Assembly: GCA_004554085.1 (NCBI GenBank)
Contig: SFNY01000024.1
Coordinates: forward strand, 1-64,000
DNA from: Clostridiales bacterium
GTDB lineage: Bacteria > Bacillota > Clostridia > Christensenellales > Aristaeellaceae
Reading direction: 5' to 3'
DNA: 64,000 nt
Shown here: positions 60,210 through 64,000 of the stretch, one piece after another
Position numbering within the stretch: the first letter of the stretch is position 1
Layout: each line of letters begins with the position of its first letter
Notes under the pieces: generated by a model
What the model was told of the DNA's origin: nothing
Seen by the model: the letters and a program-made list of their open reading frames with translations, nothing else
Database searches by the model: none
Made by a program: the position numbers and the translations under genes

Positions 60210-60956
60210 ATGCGCCGCTTTAGCATATCGGAGTTGGATGCGCGCGCGCCGGAGCTTGCGCTCGGGCGGGGCATGGGGCTGGAGATTATTGGCTTCTGCA
60301 CCGCGGAGCGCATGGAGGACGAGAAGTTGATCGCGTCGGAGGAAGTGCGGCTGCGCCCGTTTGCACGCAAGTCGCTGCATGCGCCCTACTACGAACTCAC
60401 GCCCTGCGCCATCGATTCGCTGATCGGCCGGGTGAGCCTGCACCGCTACCGTCAGGCCGTACAGACCTGCATGCGGTTGGGCGTCCGTCGCCTGGTCGTG
60501 CACTCCGGCTACGCGCCGCAGATGTACTTCCCCGAATGGTTTGTGCCCAAATCCATCGAATTCTGGAGGGAGTTCGTGCGCGAGCTGCCGGAGGACTTCG
60601 AGCTGCTACTGGAGAACGTGCTGGATGTGCGCCCGGAGCACATCCGGGACGTGTGCGACGGCGTGGACGATCCCCGGCTGCGCATCTGCCTGGATGTGGG
60701 CCACGCCAACGCCTACTCGGAGGTTCCGGTGGAGGACTGGATCTCCATGCTGGGCGGGCGCATCGCACACGTGCACCTGCACAACAACGATGGAAGCCGC
60801 GACGCCCACGCCCCGCTGAATGCGGGCAGCATGGACATTCCGCACATTCTGGAGCTGCTGGACGAGCACGCGCCGGAGGCGGAGATCTGCATCGAGAGCG
60901 TGGACGCATTGAGCTGCCTGAAAACACTGGAAGAAACAGGAGCAATTGAAAAATGA
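60210..60956 (+). CDS. TIM-barrel sugar isomerase-like protein in cob operon
   Basis: A 248-residue protein of the xylose isomerase-like/AP endonuclease 2 superfamily. The metal-site blocks are LLLENVLDVRPEH (Glu), ICLDVGHANAYS (Asp, His), IAHVHLHNNDG (His) and CIESVDALSCL (Glu). GGAGG fits ATG 60210, 5 bases away. cobT overlaps its stop by 4 bases. Its place first in a cobalamin nucleotide-loop operon suggests a role in lower-ligand or ribazole metabolism, but no such activity is established. Confidence 0.8.
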   Translation: MRRFSISELDARAPELALGRGMGLEIIGFCTAERMEDEKLIASEEVRLRPFARKSLHAPYYELTPCAIDSLIGRVSLHRYRQAVQTCMRLGVRRLVVHSGYAPQMYFPEWFVPKSIEFWREFVRELPEDFELLLENVLDVRPEHIRDVCDGVDDPRLRICLDVGHANAYSEVPVEDWISMLGGRIAHVHLHNNDGSRDAHAPLNAGSMDIPHILELLDEHAPEAEICIESVDALSCLKTLEETGAIEK

Positions 60957-62038
60957 TTATGAATCCCTATGAAATCGAAATTCCCGCGCTGGACGCAGAG
61001 GTCATGAAGGAAGCCTGGGCGCGTCAGGACGCGCTGGCGAAGCCGCCCCGGAGCCTGGGCGTGCTGGAGGAGATCTCCGTGCGCTTTGCCGGCATGACCG
61101 GAAAGCTGTACAACGACGCGAAGAAGCGCCGCATCCTGATCTTTGCCGCGGACAACGGCGTGGTGGAGGAGGGCGTGACCTCCGCGCCCCAGTCGGTGAC
61201 GCTGGCGCAGACCATCAACTTCACCCGAGGCCTGACCGGCGTGGCGGTGCTGGCGAAGCACTACAACACCGAATTGAAGGTCGTGGACGTGGGTGTGAAC
61301 GCGCGCTTCGAGCAGCCGGGCGTGATCGACCGCAAGATCGCCATGGGCACGCGGAACCTGGCCAAGGAGCCTGCCATGACCCGTGAACAGGCGCTTCAGG
61401 CGCTGAACACCGGCTACGAGATGGCTGCACAGGCCGCTGCGGACGGCGTGGAGATCCTGGGCATCGGCGAGATGGGCATCGGCAATACCACCACCTCCAG
61501 CGCGATCTTGTCCTGCCTGCTGCACCTGCCCGCTGAGGAGACCACAGGCCGCGGCGGCGGCGTGAACGACGCGGGCTTTGCGCGCAAAAAGGAAATCATC
61601 GATTCCGCCATCGCGCGCTGGAAGCCTGACCCGGCGGACGTGGTGGACGTGCTGAGCAAAGTCGGCGGCTTTGACGTCGCGGCGATGTGCGGCGCGTTCC
61701 TGGGTACTGCGGCCAATCGCCTGCCGGTGGTGATCGACGGTTACATCTCCGCAGTTTCGGCGCTGTGCGCCTATCGCATCTGCCCGGAGAGCGCCAACTA
61801 CTTCTTCGGCTCCCACATCTCCTGTGAGCGCGGCTACCTGCTGGCGATGAACGAGATGGGGGTCAAGCCCATGTTCCAGCTGGAGATGCGGCTGGGCGAA
61901 GGCAGCGGCTGTCCCATCGCCTTTGAGGTGATCGACGGCGCGCTGTCAGTGCTGAAGAACATGGCGACCTTCGACGAGGCGCGCATCGACGACGGCTACC
62001 TCAGCGAGATCCGCAGCGACGCGCACCTGCAGAGGTGA
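60953..62038 (+). CDS. cobT: Nicotinate-nucleotide-DMB phosphoribosyltransferase
   Basis: A 361-residue enzyme that joins dimethylbenzimidazole (or another base) to ribose phosphate for the lower ligand of cobamides. LAKPPRSLGVLEEISVRFAGM, AADNGVVEEGVT, EMGIGNTTTSSAILSCLL and the C-terminal LGEGSGCPIAFEVID with its catalytic Glu match the family. Relatives use varied bases. Start overlaps the TIM-barrel stop (ATGA). Confidence 0.96.
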   Translation: MIMNPYEIEIPALDAEVMKEAWARQDALAKPPRSLGVLEEISVRFAGMTGKLYNDAKKRRILIFAADNGVVEEGVTSAPQSVTLAQTINFTRGLTGVAVLAKHYNTELKVVDVGVNARFEQPGVIDRKIAMGTRNLAKEPAMTREQALQALNTGYEMAAQAAADGVEILGIGEMGIGNTTTSSAILSCLLHLPAEETTGRGGGVNDAGFARKKEIIDSAIARWKPDPADVVDVLSKVGGFDVAAMCGAFLGTAANRLPVVIDGYISAVSALCAYRICPESANYFFGSHISCERGYLLAMNEMGVKPMFQLEMRLGEGSGCPIAFEVIDGALSVLKNMATFDEARIDDGYLSEIRSDAHLQR

Positions 62039-62043
62039 GAGGA

Positions 62044-62574
62044 ATGTACACGCTGATTTCCGGAGGCTGCAAGAACGGCAAGTCCTACTACGCCCAGCGC
62101 GTGGCGAAGGCTGCGGGCGCGCCACTGTACTATCTGGCCACGATGATCTCCACCGGTGCGGAGGACGATGCGCGCATCGCCCGCCACCTGAAGGAGCGCG
62201 AGGGCTGGGGCTTCGAGACCATCGAGTGCGGCAAGCACATCCTGCATGCGCTGGAGCATGCCGACGCAGACGGCTCCTTCCTGCTGGACAGCGTGACCGC
62301 GCTGCTGGCCAACGAGATGTTCGATCCGGCGGGCTTCGACCCCGATGCTGCCGAGCGCGTGGCGGAGGAGCTTGCGCAGTTCGTGTCGCGCACGAAGAAC
62401 GTGGTGTTCGTCTCGGACTACCTGTATTCCGACGCGCAGATCTTCGACGACTGGACGGAGAGGTACCGCCGGGGCCTGGCCCTGGTGGACCGCCGTCTGG
62501 CGAAGTGCTGCGAAACGGTGCTGGAGGTTTCCTCCGGCACGGTGATCTGCCACAAGGGGGTGCTTCCGCTGTGA
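62044..62574 (+). CDS. cobU: Adenosylcobinamide kinase/guanylyltransferase
   Basis: A 176-residue bifunctional enzyme that phosphorylates adenosylcobinamide and adds GMP. The P loop is SGGCKNGKSYYAQ (residues 6-18), followed by YYLATMISTGAEDDARIARH, which contains the guanylated His, and VFVSDYLYSDAQ. Length is normal. ATG 62044 fits GAGG at 62032 with 8 bases; a GTG at 62035 is possible. Confidence 0.94.
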   Translation: MYTLISGGCKNGKSYYAQRVAKAAGAPLYYLATMISTGAEDDARIARHLKEREGWGFETIECGKHILHALEHADADGSFLLDSVTALLANEMFDPAGFDPDAAERVAEELAQFVSRTKNVVFVSDYLYSDAQIFDDWTERYRRGLALVDRRLAKCCETVLEVSSGTVICHKGVLPL

Positions 62575-63308
62575 AGAACATGCTCACCGCCATGGACATG
62601 TGCCTGCACATGTTCATCTCGATCCCGCTGCCGCCGGGCAAGTGGGATGACAGCCTACGCAAGCAGAGCACGGCATGTCTGCCGCTGCTGGGCCTGCTGA
62701 TCGGCGCGATCTGGCTGGGAATCGCAGCCCTGGCGCGTGCGATTCTGCCGCTGCCGCTGGCTTCTGCGGTGGTCGCGGCCTATCCCTTCCTGATTACGGG
62801 CTTCATTCACCTGGACGGCTACATGGATGCCAGCGACGCGCTGCTGTCCTGGCGGAACCGCGAGGAGCGATTGCGCATCCTGAAGGACGTGCACGTGGGC
62901 TCCTTCGCTGTGGTGATGATCGGCCTCTTGTTCCTGTTCCAGTTCGCGGCCTGCCTGTCGGTGACGAAGCTGTTTCCGCTGCTGATGATCCCGGTGCTGT
63001 CCCGCGCGGGCTCGGCGCTGTGCGTGCTGGCGCTGAAGCCGCTGGGCCACAGCGAGTACGCTTCCGGCAACCAGAGCGCGCCGGACAGCCTGATCTACGC
63101 GGTGCTGGCCATGGCCGCTGTGGCGATGATCGTGCTGACGCTGGTCTGCGGATGGCGGGGCCTGATCGTGGGCGCTGCGGTGGTCGCGGGCTATACCCTC
63201 GCCATGTGGCGCTGCGTGCGCTCGCTGGGTGGCGTGTCCGGCGATCTGGCGGGCTTTTCGCTGACGGTGGCGGAGCTGTGCGGGCTGATCGCCCTCTCGA
63301 TGATCTGA
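62571..63308 (+). CDS. cobS: Adenosylcobinamide-GDP ribazoletransferase
   Basis: A 245-residue integral membrane enzyme that joins AdoCbi-GDP to alpha-ribazole, completing the cobamide. MFISIPLPPGKWDD, the acidic LDGYMDASDALLS (the DGxxDxxDA metal motif), RILKDVHVGSFAV and several membrane helices match CobS. The start is GTG 62571 overlapping the cobU stop, with AAGGGGG 10 bases upstream. Confidence 0.94.
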   Translation: MKNMLTAMDMCLHMFISIPLPPGKWDDSLRKQSTACLPLLGLLIGAIWLGIAALARAILPLPLASAVVAAYPFLITGFIHLDGYMDASDALLSWRNREERLRILKDVHVGSFAVVMIGLLFLFQFAACLSVTKLFPLLMIPVLSRAGSALCVLALKPLGHSEYASGNQSAPDSLIYAVLAMAAVAMIVLTLVCGWRGLIVGAAVVAGYTLAMWRCVRSLGGVSGDLAGFSLTVAELCGLIALSMI

Positions 63309-63320
63309 AGGAGTGAAAAT

Positions 63321-63681
63321 ATGATCTTTGTATTTGGCGGCGCATACCAGGGCATGGAGGAGTACGCCCGGGAGAGCTGCGGCGCTGCGGAAATTGTGCA
63401 GCTTACCGAAAACGACGCGCAGATCGACTTCTCCACCGGCGCAGTGGCGGGTCTGGAGAGATACGTGCTGGGCTGCGTGCGCCGTGGCGAGAATGCGCGG
63501 GAATACTTTGAAGCCCATCGCGGCGAATGGAAGGACGCGGTGCTCATCGGCACGGACTTCTCCTGCGGGCTGGTGCCCATGGAGGCGGAGAACCGCCTGT
63601 GGCGGGAGGAGAACGGATCTGGCGGGCGAGGCGGTGCGCGTGGTCCGCATGTTCTGCGGCATCGCCCAGGTGATCAAATGA
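63321..63681 (+). pseudogene. CobU-like protein with degenerate P loop, frameshifted
   Basis: A CobU-related protein that starts MIFVFGGAYQGMEEYARES. The P loop reads GGAYQGMEEYA, lacking the Lys of GxxGK(S/T), so it is unlikely to bind ATP. The homologous frame is lost near 63615 after LWREEN and continues as DLAGEAVRVVRMFCGIAQVI in the +1 frame, ending at the TGA overlapping the next gene. A one-base insertion (extra G) restores it. As written, the first frame instead runs on into the phosphatase gene, making one continuous frame. AGGAGTG precedes ATG 63321. Confidence 0.8.
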
Positions 63682-64000
63682 GGCTGGTGCTGCTGCGCCA
63701 CGGCAGGACGGCGGCCAACGACGCGCGGCTCTACTGCGGCGTGACGGACGTGGCGCTGTCGGAGGCGGGGCGTGCGCAATTGATGCTGCGCCGGGAACGG
63801 GTGCACTATCCGAAGATCGACGGCCTGCTGCGGGTCACCAGCGGCATGCTTCGCGCGGACGAGACGCTGCGCATCCTCTTCGATGCGGAGCCGGAGCTGC
63901 GGCTGCCGGGGCTTCGGGAGATGAACTTCGGGCGCTTCGAGATGCACAGCTACGAGCAGCTCAAGGGCGACGCCGACTATCAGAAGTGGATCATGGACGC
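63678..64000 (+). CDS. cobC: Histidine phosphatase, likely alpha-ribazole phosphatase (partial)
   Basis: The first 107 residues of a histidine phosphatase are in the window. MRLVLLRHGRTAANDARLYCG carries the phosphorylated His, and LREMNFGRFEMHSYEQL follows. After cobT, cobU and cobS the expected role is to remove phosphate from alpha-ribazole phosphate. It overlaps the CobU-like stop by 4 bases (ATGA) and is cut by the right edge. Confidence 0.88.
   Translation, partial: MRLVLLRHGRTAANDARLYCGVTDVALSEAGRAQLMLRRERVHYPKIDGLLRVTSGMLRADETLRILFDAEPELRLPGLREMNFGRFEMHSYEQLKGDADYQKWIMD

Noticed and set aside
63560..63681. Programmed frameshift in the CobU-like gene
   Set aside because: No slippery heptamer or stimulatory structure is obvious at the shift; an indel or sequence error is simpler.

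Overview
The window reads as a chromosomal segment of a GC-rich, anaerobic, Gram-positive-type bacterium of the Clostridia (Bacillota). The evidence is: strong AGGAGG-type ribosome binding sites with ATG/GTG/TTG starts, a T-box leader on pheST, rubrerythrin, an acetyl-CoA synthase (AcsB) with its corrinoid-activating protein, BMP-type nucleoside transport genes, GerM-domain and DUF1836/DUF4317 proteins, and at least 22 promoters of the TTGnnn-N17-TATAAT class. No species can be named. The window contains no rRNA gene and no CRISPR array. Apart from the left edge and one decayed IS200, most of it is ordinary core genome in short operons.

Layout. Bases 1-940 hold a phage-type small protein, a duplicated 20-bp piece of a tRNA-Lys 3' end, and a leftward tRNA operon (Arg-His-Gln-Lys). 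Bases 1000-16260 carry a secreted WG-repeat protein, dacF, a DUF1836 regulator, an SGNH hydrolase, proBA-trx-rhodanese, a GNAT enzyme, rqcH, a GerMN protein, an rph-rdgB fusion, a phosphodiesterase, two small barrel proteins, a secreted lysozyme-like protein and an EamA transporter. Bases 16260-20930 are the promoter, a tandem repeat, a T-box, pheS-pheT and sfsA. Bases 21000-27240 hold an FAD protein, an SDR, a ferredoxin-fused aldo/keto reductase and a CadC-type metal operon whose P-type ATPase is broken. Bases 27450-32400 are a BMP nucleoside ABC transporter with a frameshifted binding protein. Bases 32650-33330 are a gene-free block packed with hairpins, containing two of three copies of a modular repeat.

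Bases 33330-40770 hold rubrerythrin, an amidohydrolase, Smr, a dihydrouridine synthase, FucU, a LysR regulator and two secreted zinc-ribbon proteins. Bases 40850-48620, all leftward, form a partial Wood-Ljungdahl locus: acsB and a free ferredoxin, a glycosidase pair, then a RACo-type activator and DUF3786. Bases 48900-50750 are DUF4317 and an IS200 with a damaged transposase. Bases 50770-58870 are a peptide ABC transporter (binding protein divergent from dppBCDF) followed by alanine racemase and an M20 peptidase. Bases 59020-64000 are a C39-like peptidase gene behind a cobalamin riboswitch, divergent from a cobalamin nucleotide-loop operon (TIM barrel-cobT-cobU-cobS-CobU-like-cobC) that runs off the right edge.

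How it fits together. AcsB needs a corrinoid protein partner and RACo re-reduces that corrinoid, so the acetyl-CoA synthase locus and the cobalamin operon point to a corrinoid-dependent lifestyle. The peptide transporter, racemase and M20 peptidase suggest uptake and processing of peptides or modified amino acids. The most unusual signals are the covarying three-hairpin repeat, the peptidase under B12-riboswitch control, the shared-minus-35 divergent promoters at 9971-10020, the hairpin that buries the dacF ribosome binding site, and three separate frame-disrupting lesions in otherwise conserved genes.
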